Below the pieces are notes generated by a model. That model searched no databases. It saw only the letters and a list, made by a program, of their open reading frames with translations, and was not told the origin of the DNA. Below are positions 10,904 to 24,124 of a stretch of 64,000 nucleotides of DNA, piece by piece. Source of the DNA: Macrotrachela quadricornifera (Eukaryota; Rotifera; Eurotatoria; Philodinida; Philodinidae); contig JAJEKB010021019.1 of NCBI GenBank assembly GCA_022393335.1, forward strand, positions 532,541 through 596,540, in the 5' to 3' direction. Position numbers and translations under genes: made by a program. Numbering within the stretch: the stretch's first letter is position 1; every line of letters begins with the position of its first letter.

Positions 10904-13900
10904 ATGAATCGCAATTTTGAGAAAGTTTTACACTCGACCCAACCTATACGGGATGTTTCCCACTTTCGATCACCCGTGATGCGTGCTGGAAAACGTCCTC
11001 GGCATGGCGTTTTCTCACTCAAAACAAATGAAGAACCTGCTCAAAGAAGACATTTCACTATTATCCACAGAACTATTCGACCATCAAACATCGATCGTCC
11101 AATGAAGAACAAGCATGTCAGTCCGGAGGAAAATCTACTTTCGGTTAGATTTTTATAACTTCAGTTAACTTATGTTTGTTCTTATTTTGTTCACATAGTT
11201 TTCGTCTATTCTGGCTACCCGACAACGTCGACGTGAGTTAAATCAAACATCCAACCTTCAGAGTTCATCAGCACCATCACAGAGTCAGACCCGCCCTACC
11301 AATGGCATGCAGATTCCTTTGCACTACTCATTACTAGATCATAGACAGGTAAAAGTCAAATAGCCGAAGGCACGCATTCACTCACAGAAATTGTCTTTTG
11401 TTCGAAATGAAAATTTTCCAATTTTATTGATCAGACAATGATGATTTAATAATAACTCTCTAAGGCCTTTGTTTTTAGATAGTTAAATCTAAAATCATAA
11501 TTTTTTCTCCAGTCAAGTATTGATTTTCTACCTGGTTTTATGACGGATCATCTCTTGAGTTAACAATTAAGCTAGTCTACTAGTTCCAGTTACAAAATTC
11601 TAACAATAAAGGGCTCGTAGTAACGAAGAAACTGCCAATATATTTGCACTTTATGAATTTATGCAAACAAATAGAAGTAGCGCTTGCAAGACAGGACAGT
11701 GTCTAATTGAGAACCAAAATAGAAGCATATTTTCTTTGTTTGTTCTTAAATCAGTCTCGTTTTTTCGTTTCGGTTATTTGTATGTTATAAATAGGCAACT
11801 GAAAATCCGTTCGATGATGCCAGCATGAATACAAGCTCACGACAACAAATCCTGCTCTCCATGAACACAAATGAAACATTAAACACCACCCAAGAACAGA
11901 ATCGTAATGGGTACTCAACTGGAACAAAACGTACCACCGAAACATCAAAAGTAAATCGTAATCAGGTATTTCAACGTGTTTTCTGACATCATAAAAGAAA
12001 GCGTTATTAATGATAAGTTTCGTTTGTTTTTCTCAAGAAAATTTGCTTTTCTTCTGCTTCGAATGAATGGTCATCGATCAAAAGAAATGATGGGTCAGTT
12101 TGGTAGCATATTTTATTGCCAACATCAACAAATATAATTTTTTTAATCCTCTAGAATGAAAAAGCGAAATCATCGTTGGAAAAAATACGCCATTATAATA
12201 ATTGCTATCCTGTCATTTTTACTCATTGGTGGCCTTGTTACAGGCTTAGCATATACATTCACTCAATCTAAAAGTAAGTCGAATGAAGTAATTTTTTTCT
12301 GGCGAAAATATTCGCTTCTTTGCACTTCAGACTGCCTTTGGAATCCGATGAAAGTTGAAAATATTTTATGGTAATGTTAGAGTCCCGAGAAGACTTAAAT
12401 TTTACTATTTGATTCTTTGTACGTTATTTATACTATGAAAAAATCTTAATTTTTTTACAACATAGTGGTCATCTTCAAAGCATATTTGTGATCAAACTGT
12501 TTGAATTTGACCATAAGTCTCTCAAAGAGTTTGCTTTTTTGTATTAGAGTGAAAATTTCAATGTCAAACTATTGAAAACTAAACCAATGAGTTGTCTTTA
12601 GAAATTGCCCGACCAAAACGCGTTGCCAGTTTGATAAAAACCATATTTACTTTTTTAAAAGAGAAACAAGCTTTATGTCAAGATCAATTATCATGTGCAA
12701 TTTTCTTCATAGTGTTTATAGCAATAACAAATGTTTTATCGTGCTAGTCAATAAGAAAATCACCAGTTTAGTGCCAAAATATGAACTAGAATCGTGATAT
12801 TGCTACATACACATGCAAACGCGTTTCTATAAATCTTTCCCTAAACCATCAATATTATTATGAGCTTATTTTAAAGACATTTCAGTCGCTATGGATGAGT
12901 GATTACGTTGTTTGACACGCCCGTACAATGTACTATGTTCAAACCTTAGTATCATTACTCATGGAATGAGTCTGGACAAGTCATTAACGGCTAAGTTGTC
13001 TGAAAAAAATGAGTCATTCGTGCTGGTTACATCTTTAATCAGTATGTTACACGGAAGTGGTTGTAGATACTACCATCTGTAAAAAGAAAAAGATAAAAGA
13101 ACCCGACTACATATGGAAATTAGTAACAGTAATGGCGACCGCCTCCTACGGAGCGATAAGCCTATGGGACCTCATTAGTATTATTATTTTAAAGAGGATA
13201 ATTTATTCGAAATTTTTGTAAGTACATCACCACCATGTTTCAAATCCTACAAATACTTGTGCTTAACAATTGCCGAAAGCCATGCTGTTTTCTCCTTGTC
13301 TATTTATTATTGAGGACAACAGTAGTACTCCTCATGGCGCTATTGTGTAGAAGAAAAATCTGAAAAATGAAAACTAAATTGAAAAAATCCGGATTGTCAC
13401 AATCTGTGAATTTCAACGGTCGATCAGATCACACATTAAATGAACTAAGACTAATGCGCCTTCAAATCTAAGTCGACCGCTACCATAAAAATACTACTCG
13501 AAATACGAAACTGCTCATCTTCGATTTATCTTAGGCACAGATGCAAGCACTATAACGACAGTGAGCGTAACAATGACAACGGACACAACAACATCAGTCA
13601 CTACCATAACAACAACTACAGCAACAACTTCTACAACGACTTCTATAACGACAAGTTCTACCACAACAACGACGACTTCTACAACGACAACTTCTACAAC
13701 AGCAACTTCCACAACAACAACTTCTACAACGACAACTTCTACAACAACGACTTCTACAACAACAACTTCTACAACGACAGCCTTTTCGGGTTGTTCAGGC
13801 GGTCGTCTGACGTCATCGGCAATTTGGTCATCGGTAGGTGTGACTGTAGCTGGTGGACAAGGAAATGGCTCAAGTCTTTCGCAACTCTCGTCACCTAAGT

Positions 13901-14876
13901 ATCTGACATTGAACTCGAGCTCTCAAGAATTGTTTGTGAGCGATTCAGACAATGGACGAGTAGTGCGATGGATATTGAACAGTGGAATGAATGGAACTAT
14001 TGTCGCTTCGGGGAGTGGACTTGTGGAACCGGCTGGAATTGTACTTGACAATACGGGCGCCATTTATGTTAATGATCAGCTTCAGTTCTGTGTAAGAAAA
14101 TTTGTCTCGGGTACGGGCACATCAGTTATTGGTACTTGCGGCTCGAATGGTATTACTTCCTATCAACTTAACAAACCGACTGGCTTATTTCTTCAAAGTA
14201 ATGTTAATTTCTATGTAGCCGACGCTCAAAATGCTCGTATAATGAAGTTTACCTCACCAGCAGGTTTATCAAACGGTACCGTTGTAGCTGCTAACAATGG
14301 GATTGGCGGTAGCCTGAATCAGGTATGAATATCATTAAAATGTGCACAGGTTTATTCAGTTTTTTTGTAATTATCGTCGGCTGTGTTTATTTTTTAAATG
14401 AATTACGTTTTTAGGTCAATTTTCCTTATGTGACGAGTATTGACAGCTTGGGCAATGTATATATAGTCGATACATTTAATAGTCGCGTTGTTCGGTGGAA
14501 CACAAGTGCAACAGTGGGCGAGCTTGTGGCTGGTGGCAATGGCGGTGGATCGAGTTCAAATCAATTCGATACGCCTAAGGGTTTTATCATGGATTCAAAC
14601 GGAAACTATTATATATCCGATACAAGTGAGTTGGATCGTTTTCACCTTTCTTCGTTCTCCATGTTTTTTTCTTGAAATAACATAGATAATCATCGTATTC
14701 AGCGATGGATTGTAGGCGCATCGACAGGCTCGACAATAGCTGGTACAGGTGTTGCAGGAGCAAGTGCGACGCAACTTAATGCTCCTCATGGTATCGCATT
14801 CGATTCAAATTACAACTTATATGTGGTCGATAAAAATAATCATCGGGTGCAGCGTTTTAATATCACGCAATGCTAA
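10904..14876 (+). CDS. Type II membrane protein with Thr-rich stalk and NHL repeats
   Basis: Eight exons join in frame: 10904-11143, 11199-11348, 11795-11965, 12038-12093, 12155-12273, 13535-14322, 14415-14625 and 14686-14876 (TAA), giving about 641 residues. The first ~205 residues are a hydrophilic, basic, Ser/Asn/Gln-rich tail. KKRNHRWKKY then leads into one hydrophobic segment (about 217-238), with no signal peptide, so the C-terminus should be outside the cell or luminal. Residues about 246-325 are an almost pure Thr/Ser tract. The rest is a beta-propeller of NHL repeats, with recurring P-[KR]-[GY], LYVVDKNNHRVQRF and VAGG(Q/N)GNG blocks. NHL propellers bind protein or RNA; the ligand here is unknown. 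Exon 4 uses an AAG acceptor, the weakest junction. The 1.26 kb intron before the Thr tract is unusually long. Confidence 0.85.
13555..13782 (+). repeat. Coding microsatellite, Thr/Ser stalk
   Basis: Imperfect tandem repeats of ACTTCTACAACG/ACA units inside exon 6 of the NHL gene encode runs of Thr with regular Ser. Such a tract should be extended and O-glycosylated, spacing the propeller from the membrane. Length variation between alleles is expected. Confidence 0.85.
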
Positions 14877-15241
14877 GTAGATAAAAAAAAATGAACATAG
14901 TTTGATTTCTGACTTGGTAGGTTTTCAAAATCTTGAATTTGTTTTAATTATTATCCAGATGGACAACTTTTTCTTATTTATAAAAATAAAATTTCATTTG
15001 ATGTATTAATTGCTGTTAAGATTTGACACTAAAATCAACAATTTCTTAACATAACTATTATTTTTTTTGCACACAATTCTCAATGATCAAATATCTTAGG
15101 AGAGACTTTATAAGTCGATCGAGAACGTCTATTTTATGGTCGAAATTAACATATACCTTTTTTTTTATATCAATCGATTCCCCAAAGAAAACTGAGGTTA
15201 TGAAAAGTTTTTTATGCTCGTGTGATACAATTTGACGGAAC
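14877..15241. other. Intergenic, nothing seen
   Basis: AT-rich sequence between the NHL gene and the mariner insertion, probably containing the 3' untranslated region (an AATAAA-like AAATAAAAT lies near 14983). Confidence 0.5.
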
Positions 15242-15243
15242 TA

Positions 15244-16686
15244 CAGTGGGATTCGTAAGTAACACCCCGATAAGAAATTTAAACATCTCCGCCAGATATC
15301 AGGCAAATGAGCTGATATTTTTACCAGTAATATAAGTTTACTTAAAGCTTTTTCCATACGAGAACCATGAACAAATCATTGTCCTATGTATTAAGACCAA
15401 CATCAACAAAGATTTTTTACTTACTACGGTTCGTACAACATGTTCTAAGGTGACTTATACGCATTTTGCAAGATTTCTTTTCTAGATAGTGGCATGAAAA
15501 GATCAAAAGAACAACTTAATTAAAATGTTGACACTGATTGACAAACTTTTTTTGCACAGATCCGAATCTATTGTAGAAAAAGCTGAGATAATTGATTGTT
15601 TCAGACTAGATAAGCTACTTTAGATAACCCCACACAAAATAGTCAGCAGGAATAAAATCGGACGATCGAACAGGCCAATCGAGCGTACCACGACAACTAA
15701 TCCATCTTGCTGGAAATTTTTCATCTAATCAATCTCAAACATTCGATGGATAGTGTGCTGGCACGCCATCGTGCATGACAAATAACGGATCGAAGTAATC
15801 ATTCAACATTCTGATATAACTTTGACCACTCACCCTATTTTCGAAGAAGTAAGGTCCAATTACACCCTGAGATCAAATTCTAGCCCTTCGGCTTGCATTG
15901 TTTGTTCAAATATTATATGACCAGATAATACGATGGATAAGATGAGGCTCATTTTCCAAAAGCGATAAAAACGTTTCGCAATATTCAATTTGTCGATCGG
16001 AATCATCTTCATTAAGCCCCTGAATCAGTCTAGAAATATATGGCTTAAACCCCACAGACTTGTAGATACGTCAAATTGAAGATCTTGAAATATTTAGATC
16101 TGTGCTCATTTGATGGACCGACGTTCGAGGTTCGTTTTTCAAAATCGACAAAACTTCATTCTTTGTAGCTTGGTCAGTATCTGATACTGGTCTACCAGGT
16201 AGATCAATATTGAGTACCAAATCAGTCTATCCAAATTCGATCATAAGTGATCGTATCATCTTTTGATCTGGAGGAGTATTATTGATTTCCTTAGTCCATA
16301 ATTGTTGCACATTAATTGGATATTCAAGTCGATACATGTATTTGAAAATCCATATCTTCTCATTCACATTCAGCTAGCACCGTGCCATGTATTAGTTTGT
16401 ATCGGAAATTTAAGGATGGATTCACTTCACTTACGATAGAGTCTTATTATTCGTGTTTGAGAAAGCATAAATAGAATTGTATAGTATTTTGTACGACTGG
16501 TAACAAATGAATAATTCCTTATTCAAGTCGGTCTTAATATATAGGACAGTGATTTGTTAATGGCTTTCGCATGAAAAACAAAATTTCAATAAACCCCTAT
16601 CATTATTAAAAATATCAGCTCATTTAGCCGACATCTAACGGAGATATTTAAATTTTTTATCAAGGTGTTACTTATGGATCACCCTG
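15244..16686 (-). mobile_element. Dead Tc1/mariner element with TA target duplication
   Basis: The ends CAGTGGGATTCGTAAGTAAC and GTTACTTATGGATCACCCTG are inverted and flanked on both sides by TA (15242-15243 and 16687-16688), the Tc1/mariner signature. The terminal repeats run at least 75 bp inward with about 80% identity. The minus strand between them encodes a decayed DDE_3-type transposase: a helix-turn-helix-like part near 16200-16060, and a catalytic block near 15780-15660 with VMHDGVPAHYPSNV, FPARWISCRG and ADYFVWGYLK, matching the family's QDGAPPHY and WGYLK motifs. Several in-frame stops show it cannot make a full enzyme. Confidence 0.85.
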
Positions 16687-16688
16687 TA

Positions 16689-17498
16689 TAATTCTTTTTG
16701 TTTAGTACCAATAAACCCCATTTTTTCCAACCTAGTATTCTAAAAGTTCTCGTTGAGTTTAACGAGTCTAGATACAAAAATATAATTTGAAAAAAAAACG
16801 ATTTTATACCATCAGATGACGTTGGAAAGATAAATATTCAATACTCTTAGTATGATTTTTGAGAAGCTAAAACAACATTTTTCTTTCACAAATCACACAG
16901 TATTATTGACGCACTCTTTACTCATATATGATCATATAAATAATTTACTTAAATATATTCTGTTAAGTTTACTCGTTAAATATTTCTTCTCAATAATTCT
17001 TTAAAATTTGAAAAAATACACAAGATTTTTATGGATAGAAATAATAATATTTTTTGTTTCTGCACGGTAAATTCACATCTAGTATTTATTTCAGAGATCA
17101 TGGAGAGTAAGGATTTTTGAAATAACTTTTCATAGAAACAAGATAGACATCTATCATTTTCACTATTTGAAAGAGGAAATGAAACTGCACCGAATTTCAT
17201 ATCTCAAATGTTTTTGATTATTTTTTACTTGGCGTTTTTGCTAAACCTTTTGAAAAAATGATATTTTAAAAGTTCTTAGTGTTTTTAATTTCTGAAATAC
17301 ATAGTAAATATGAACATATGGTACAAAAACAAAAAAATTTAACATCATTCTTGTTCTCAATGTTCAACGTTTAGTATGTAACACTTTATTACTAGCAACT
17401 TTTCGTTCTTTTGAGGAAAAATGGATCAATTTAAACTCGTTTATTCAGAGAAATATTTAAGTAAAATTTCAAAGAAATTTGTTTGGAAAAAAAAATCT
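16689..17498. other. Intergenic, nothing seen
   Basis: AT-rich sequence between the mariner fossil and the 3' end of the Argonaute gene. The 74-residue minus-strand frame at 16976-17200 has no recognisable similarity. Confidence 0.5.
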
Positions 17499-20400
17499 TT
17501 AGATAAACCACATATCATTGGCCACTTTCGGATCAAATATCATCACTTTGGTTTTAATATCTTCAAGTGAATAACTTGTTGGATCATCTTCATCATCACC
17601 ATCGCCATCGTCATTATCATCGTTATTATTTTCATCACTGAAAAAATTTTTAATTATTAATAAAAATGATCTATCAAATATTCTCTACCTGAGTGTTGGA
17701 TGATTTGCATCGAAATCAAGTGATCGTGATCCATACGCAGCCAAATGAGCGTAATAAACTGGTGCAGGAATTGATACAGATTTCGTACAACGCATATCAG
17801 TATGACATAACTAAAATTACTCAGAATTTTATTCCTTATAAGTAATAAAAGAGATTTCGATTTACCCAATAGGTTAATTGTTGAATATCGTCACTACTGA
17901 ACTTATTATCATCATGAAGAACATGGTAAAGTGTAGGACGTGAGGTTCCTTTTCTAAATTGAGTTATTCGAAATTAGTCAAATAGAAATGAAGATAGAAG
18001 GAGACTTACAATGCCGCTTGAGAGCACAGATAGAAATCGAATTGAGATGGATGAGTAATGTCTTGATCTATCACTGTACCTGGTGTAACATTCAACGTTC
18101 GTTCATTCTCATAGAGAAAGAAACGGGTATTATGACGCTTTTTCACCACAATAAAAGTTACTGATGGTGAAGGACGATTTACATAAACTCCTGAAAACTT
18201 CATTAGTACTTTCGTTTATCAACATAATAAAAATTTACTTCGACAAGCATCTTTGATTTGTTTTACTTCATTACCAAGAACTTTTTCGAAATGTCCTTCA
18301 TCAACACCATCACGATAAAAGACGATTTTATTCGGTAGACGTCCATTACATGTTCCAGCAAAAACTCGAAGTAGATCTTCCACCATTTTGTCTAATTCTT
18401 TAATAATTTCGATTGAACAACGACCTTTCTTTGGATATTCTACAGAAGAAACAAATCAATCAATATGATCAGATTATGAGAGAATAAATGACTAATTACG
18501 TTCACAAAGTCGAGCAGTATAGAGACTATTCGTTGGTTCACGAGAGGCAACCACTGCTGCTACCGATGGACGATCAGTCGAAGAAGTCGAATGTATGACC
18601 TAAACAACAATATTTCTCTACTCTTATTCAAGATAAAACACTTACATCCGCTCCAAAGAACATAAAGAGATCATCTTTATACGATGGAGGCAAAGCTAAT
18701 TTCGTGCTGATAACACTATTAATTCCGCCCAATTTAACATTGATTTTCTGACTGAGATTTTCTACATCTATAAGAATTTGATCAAGATATAGAATGGTAA
18801 AATCGTTCTTCACTTACACATATGGAGTTTACCCATATTTTTACATAATGTTTTCCAATCGATACATTGTGTTCGTAAGCCTAATTTCTGATGACCAATT
18901 TGTTTGACATCATTATAGCTTTGACTAGCATTTGTATTAAGAATAATAATAGCCAGCTGCCAACCTTTTACACTTCCTTCGGTTAAACGTTTTCCAATAT
19001 CAGATGTCTCGATGATAGGAGTTAATTTCGATTCTGGTCGAATAATAAATCCTTTGCGTCTCAATAACTGAAATAGTATTAATAGAGGAATAGATTCGAT
19101 TAAAGAACAAATGCTCTTACTTCAGGTAATTGATGAGCGAAATTATGGATAGTATCCTCCATTACTTCATCTGGTTCATAACCATAATAGATCAAACCCC
19201 AACTTTTAATTTCGGGTGCTTGATAGAATCGGTTTCGACCGATTTTCCATTTACCCACGCTAACAGATTCGACAATTTCATTTTGACTTTGACCTTGACG
19301 AAATCGAATTTCCGGTGGATTAAGAATTCGTGCTGAAAAATAAATGATCAATAACGATGAAGATCAAAATCAGTTTCTCATAGATCAATACCTTTTATTT
19401 GCAGCATTTCTTTCTTATCAACATGGATATTCAATTGTTTTAGGTAAGAATCATTTTCGAAGTCACGAGATTTCATGATATTCATGATTTCCATATATCG
19501 TTGCTCAGGTTCGATAACTGATTTATGGGTGGTACGAGCTCTTTGAGTGGTGTCTAACGGTTTCAATGCTCGTTGCCATTCAACAACCTAAAAATCAACG
19601 TGAAATTGCCTTTTAATGTATTCAACGATAAAGAACTGACTTTGACTACTTCCATCGGTAGATAATTCGCTCTTTTTGATGGTCCATTTCGTGCGTCGAT
19701 ACATGGTAAATGTGGATATTTCAATTTGATTTTATATTTTTGTTCAAAATACTTCTCAACAGTAATTTCTTGTAAGCTTGGTACTACATCAGACGTTTCT
19801 TCATTGGTCTCACCAACCGTGAACGCCAATTGATTAGCAGGACGACCGAATCCACGGAGTTTATAACGAAGATTTCGAGTGGTGTGTTGAGTTTCAACTA
19901 ATGAAAGAAAAGAAATTTGTTTTCAATTAATTAAAAGAATGATGATGATTAATATACTAAGAAGATCTCGGATGATTTGTCTAAATGCTTTCACTTTGTA
20001 ATCTGGAAATCCTTTTGTAATATCTTCACGTAAATATTCACAAGCAAATTGAACAAAATTCATTGGTTTATAAAAACAAGTGAATGTTAGATTGACATTG
20101 AGTGTTAGACCAAGTCGTGTCAGAAATAAAGCTTGATAAAAACCTTTGGCCATTTCTCGTCCATCCTCTATGAAAATAGATGATCATTCATTTCTATCAA
20201 TAGAAAAATCGATACAAAAAAAAAACTTACCAAGATCAGCAAGCTTCTGTTTTCGGTTATAAAATTGATTTTTAACACAGACAAGTTCATTTCGAGCACG
20301 TTGTTTGAAGAGTATTTCAATAATACGAGCTGCTTCTCGTGGTCGAGTGCGAAGTTCTTTCTTAACAAATTTCAGAATATTTTCCATCTTTTCTTGTCGA

Positions 20401-21525
20401 ACAAGATTCTTGATGGTCAATTGAAATGTTTTCATTTGATTATCTCGTTCCATTTGTATTCGAATGGGTTTTGTTATATCGGGTAATAATTCACGTGTAT
20501 ACAATGTTTTACCTTCATCATACCTAAACAAAATTCAAATTCATTATCGATCTTCGAAACGGTTGAGAGAGTAGTTCGACTTACCAAACCTCAGGAAAAT
20601 CTTTCTTTTTCTGAGCAATCATTTGCATCACTTTCCAACGTTCATCTTTTCGAGCTGAACGTGATTTACCATCTTGATCAATCAACGTGATTTCCACATC
20701 GTATTGATTGACCGTTGTATTGTAATCGATTTGAAGCAGAAAGTGATTGGTGTAAACAGAGATCGGTCGACCTTTACTTCCACCCGCATCTGGACGAAGC
20801 ATAGGAGCTAAGTTAGCTGTATCAGGAACAGCCGATAGTAAAAAGCGTGATCCTCTGCCTCTACATGAGACAACACTTTGAGATCGTGATTCTCTCGAAG
20901 AAATATTAGAATTTGTCGTTGTTAAACTTGAAATCGATTCCCTTGCCATTGGATATGCACTGGCAGCACGATCAGTACGATAGACTCCTTGGGACGATGG
21001 TTTTTCTGTCGAGTTCGAAACAGTTGATGGACCGAGTTCTTGTGCTCTTGGTTTCGGAGTAACCGATGCCGTCGATTGAGAAGGTACTTTCGAAACGCAG
21101 GCTTGTTTTGAAACTGCCGATGGCTGAGGTTGTGATGGTACTCGTTGATTTGACGTTGTTTTAGGGGCCACTGACGGTTCAGCTGGAATAGTTTGAGGAG
21201 AAGTAGTCGCATTAGGCTGAACTGCGGGTGCTGCTCGTGCTTGAGAAGTCCATGGGGACTTTGGTGTGGTAGATGATGGAGAAGAATTAGTTACTGGAGC
21301 ATTTTCAACAGACACTGTGTTGTTAACCGATTGGGTAGGAGATGATGATAGAAGAACAGAAGTTGCCGTAGTAGATGTGGAGTTGTCAATTATATCTTCA
21401 TTTTCATTGTTGTCACCTGTTGCTGCTGCTGCACGTTGTGCGGCTCGTTGAGCTAAAGAAAATGATGAAAAAATTCTTAGAAAAACTTTCTTTACTATTC
21501 TACCTTTTCTTTTTTTATTTGGCAT
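17499..21525 (-). CDS. AGO: Argonaute (AGO-clade) with complete slicer tetrad
   Basis: Fifteen exons join in frame (minus strand, 5' to 3'): 21525-21504, 21452-20585, 20523-20231, 20167-19958, 19897-19641, 19587-19392, 19332-19121, 19067-18818, 18767-18646, 18599-18500, 18439-18239, 18190-18010, 17953-17866, 17810-17689 and 17637-17499. The sum is 3261 nt, 1086 residues. Domain order: a Ser/Thr/Pro/Gln-rich leader (about 8-225), the N domain from about 231, PAZ around 465-550 ([20 protein letters not shown]), MID, then PIWI with INVKLGGIN. The RNase H-like catalytic set is present: Asp810 (FFGAD), Glu854 (CSIEII), Asp887 (FYRDG) and His1022 ([11 protein letters not shown]). It should bind a small guide RNA and cleave matched RNA. 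Against animal AGOs (about 850-900 aa) it has a long leader and an acidic insertion (about 1041-1058, Asp/Glu/Asn) just before the C-terminus, which ends in NDMWFI. Confidence 0.93.
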
Positions 21526-23260
21526 TTGTAATTTCACAAAAAGTTCGTATGTAAAGAGGTAATACTAATGAAGAAAGAAAACGTAGGCTTTTATAGAAAA
21601 GAAACTGGGAAAATTATTGTAAAAAAGCCCACTAAAATAATTGAAGTCGATCAGTTCTTTTTCTGTTCTATTGAGTTGCTTGATCAACGAATGAATGAAT
21701 TTACGCTAAGTAAAGTATATAAATAAACTGGGAAAGAAAAATACATAAAGCGAAGCGTGTCTGATTACGATTTTAATATATCACTCGAGATAGTATATCT
21801 TTTTTTCCACTGTGGGTAAGCGAGATAAAAGGTAGCCTCTCTAGCCAGTATGTAATTAAATATTAGAAACGAAAATATTTACAAGAAGCATATGAAATAT
21901 TTTTTCTTATATGACGAGATTCCATGTTTTTGAAGAGAACAAATATCAATAGAAAAAAAACAATTCTTACTATTCTGTTCTTTCAAATACTATGACAACA
22001 TTCACCACGTGTATTGGTGTTTTTTTGTCACTCTCTATCATTTGACAACATACAGTGTTTTTGCGCGTTCTTGCCTTGTTATGATGATGTTGCAATGATG
22101 AAAATTTCTTGTAAATTTCATCGTAGTGTATCAATATTTTTTTACAAATGAGAAAACAATGTCATGGAAAGTTTTAATTATTATTCATCAATTGAACGAA
22201 TGTGAATATGAAAATCATGAATGATTAAATTATCGCGCACAAGCCTTTGTTTCTATCATAATATAAACTTTGCTAATGATTTCGGTTGTTTGTGTATTCT
22301 GGATAAAGAAAAACCGCCGTATATAATGGAAAAATAGTCAGATCAAGACAAATTCAATTCAATTTTTCCTTAATTGATGACATCTAATCTGAAAGAGGCC
22401 ATAGAATTGCCATTCATGCTTTAATGATTACATTAAGTATAAGCAGCCATGACCAGTTTCTGTCTTGCTTCATGACCTCAACAGATATCATCATTTTAAC
22501 ATTATATTTCCTCTATTCTAGGAAGTTACTTATAGTTTCATTGTCATCATTTCCCTTGTTGTTAGTCTTTCTTCTTTATTGTTATTATTATGTTCTTTCG
22601 GTTTTATCATTTTAAATGAAACCTTACGTAACTTCATTTCTATTTACTTTACATTTATGTTCTCGTTCTCATTACAGACTGAGGCATACATATTTTATTC
22701 GAACTTCCATAATAGTTGGGGCAGAATTCATAATTCAAAAAACGATAGTCTAATACTAGTAAGTCAGAATGAAAAGTTTTACTTAGGACTATTGATAAGT
22801 AATATTGTCACCATCTTATGTTTTTAATAGAAAGTTTGAATATATTTCCTTTTTTATTAGGTGATTTCTTTCAAATTTTTCAAATTTCAACGAACTCAGT
22901 AGATCCACGAAAAGTTCCATAACTACAACCCTTATTAATTGTTTCAAAAGTCAGAAATCAGAGATTTATTGAAAACTGGTAATCATTTGGGATATGCGAC
23001 ATCCTCTCCAACATTCTACAAAACTCAGTTTACTGTTCAGATTTTCTCAGTGACAATCTCAATAAAACAAAGAGAAATAAGTCTCTTGATTGCGACTGAT
23101 GAATCAAAGTAGCATCATATTTGTTAAAAAGCATATTTTAATTCATCAGTTATTATAGATTTGCTTTTGTAATTTAATTTATATATATGGTTGATTTAAA
23201 CTGAATAAAAAGTAATAATCAATATTGAATAAACGATCTTTCTCTAAACGGCTACACCTA
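21526..23260. other. Intergenic, includes Argonaute promoter
   Basis: About 1.7 kb of AT-rich sequence. Plus-strand frames at 22424-22615 and 22579-22827 are hydrophobic, overlap each other and have no family similarity. The first few hundred bases should hold the Argonaute promoter, but I cannot point to specific elements. Confidence 0.5.
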
Positions 23261-24026
23261 CAATGCGGACACTTTTTCTAACCAATTAAGGTAAAATGTC
23301 CGCAAAGCAGAATCAAGGGATATAGACAAAAATGACCGCATTTTGAAAACTGTCCGCAAAGCACAATCGAGGTGGAGAAATGAAAATGTCCGCATTATAG
23401 AATCAAGGAAAAATTTATTATGTGGAGAAAGACAAAGATACAAATGATACGAGATGATTCAATATTCAACTATGCTGTGGTTCATAATCTTCATCGTCCT
23501 TGTCAGATATATCCAATACCTGAATGTATCGGTAACAGAGAGAATGTAGTCTTTGTTGATAATCATCTAAATCTAAGGCTCCATTTAAATAATCTTCTTT
23601 TGCTTGCATTAAAATATTTTCATTATTAACCGAAGTTAACCTTTTGGACGAGTTGTTCGTTGTTGTACATTTTTCTGTTCTAATCGAATCACTACAATCG
23701 ACATTTTTGTTAACTGTTTTCTACTATTTCTATCTCTTTAAATATTTTCGCTCACAGTGTAAAGTGAAAAAGATGACCTAGACGACATCCATCGGTCCGC
23801 TGCTACACCAGCTCGATAGAGATGATATCGTCGATAGAATCAATTTCTCTGTACTAATTCTTATACTATTTCTATTTTTTTCCTTGATTCTATAGCGCGG
23901 ACATTTTTATCTCTTTACCTCGATTCTACTTTGCGGATAGTTTTTAAAATGCGGTCATTTTTGTCTATACCCCTTGATTCTGCTTTGCGGACACATTTTT
24001 CCTCCAATTAAGAAAAATTGCCCGCA
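23261..24026. mobile_element. Fold-back element with repeat-built arms
   Basis: About 155 bases at 23261-23418 pair with 23871-24026 at roughly 85% identity around a ~450 bp loop. Each arm is itself made of about three copies of a unit resembling TGTCCGCAAAGCAGAATCAA, separated by spacers with a GACCGCATTTT block. No transposase is present. A 69-residue frame (23420-23629) occupies the start of the loop without recognisable similarity. This is a non-autonomous fold-back or MITE-type repeat. Confidence 0.75.
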
Positions 24027-24124
24027 ATCAAGAAGACACGCTCTAAACATCTTCATCGAAACCAAAAATGTCTATTTGAATCAGCGCCACTTTTTAAATA
24101 AGGAAAGAGTTTATTAACTGATTA

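Noticed and set aside
13515..13712. Val-rich minus-strand frame
   Set aside because: Mirror image of the Thr-coding microsatellite in the NHL gene.
20922..21451. Frames on both strands in the Argonaute leader exon
   Set aside because: Shadows of the low-complexity leader; the spliced Argonaute frame explains this DNA.
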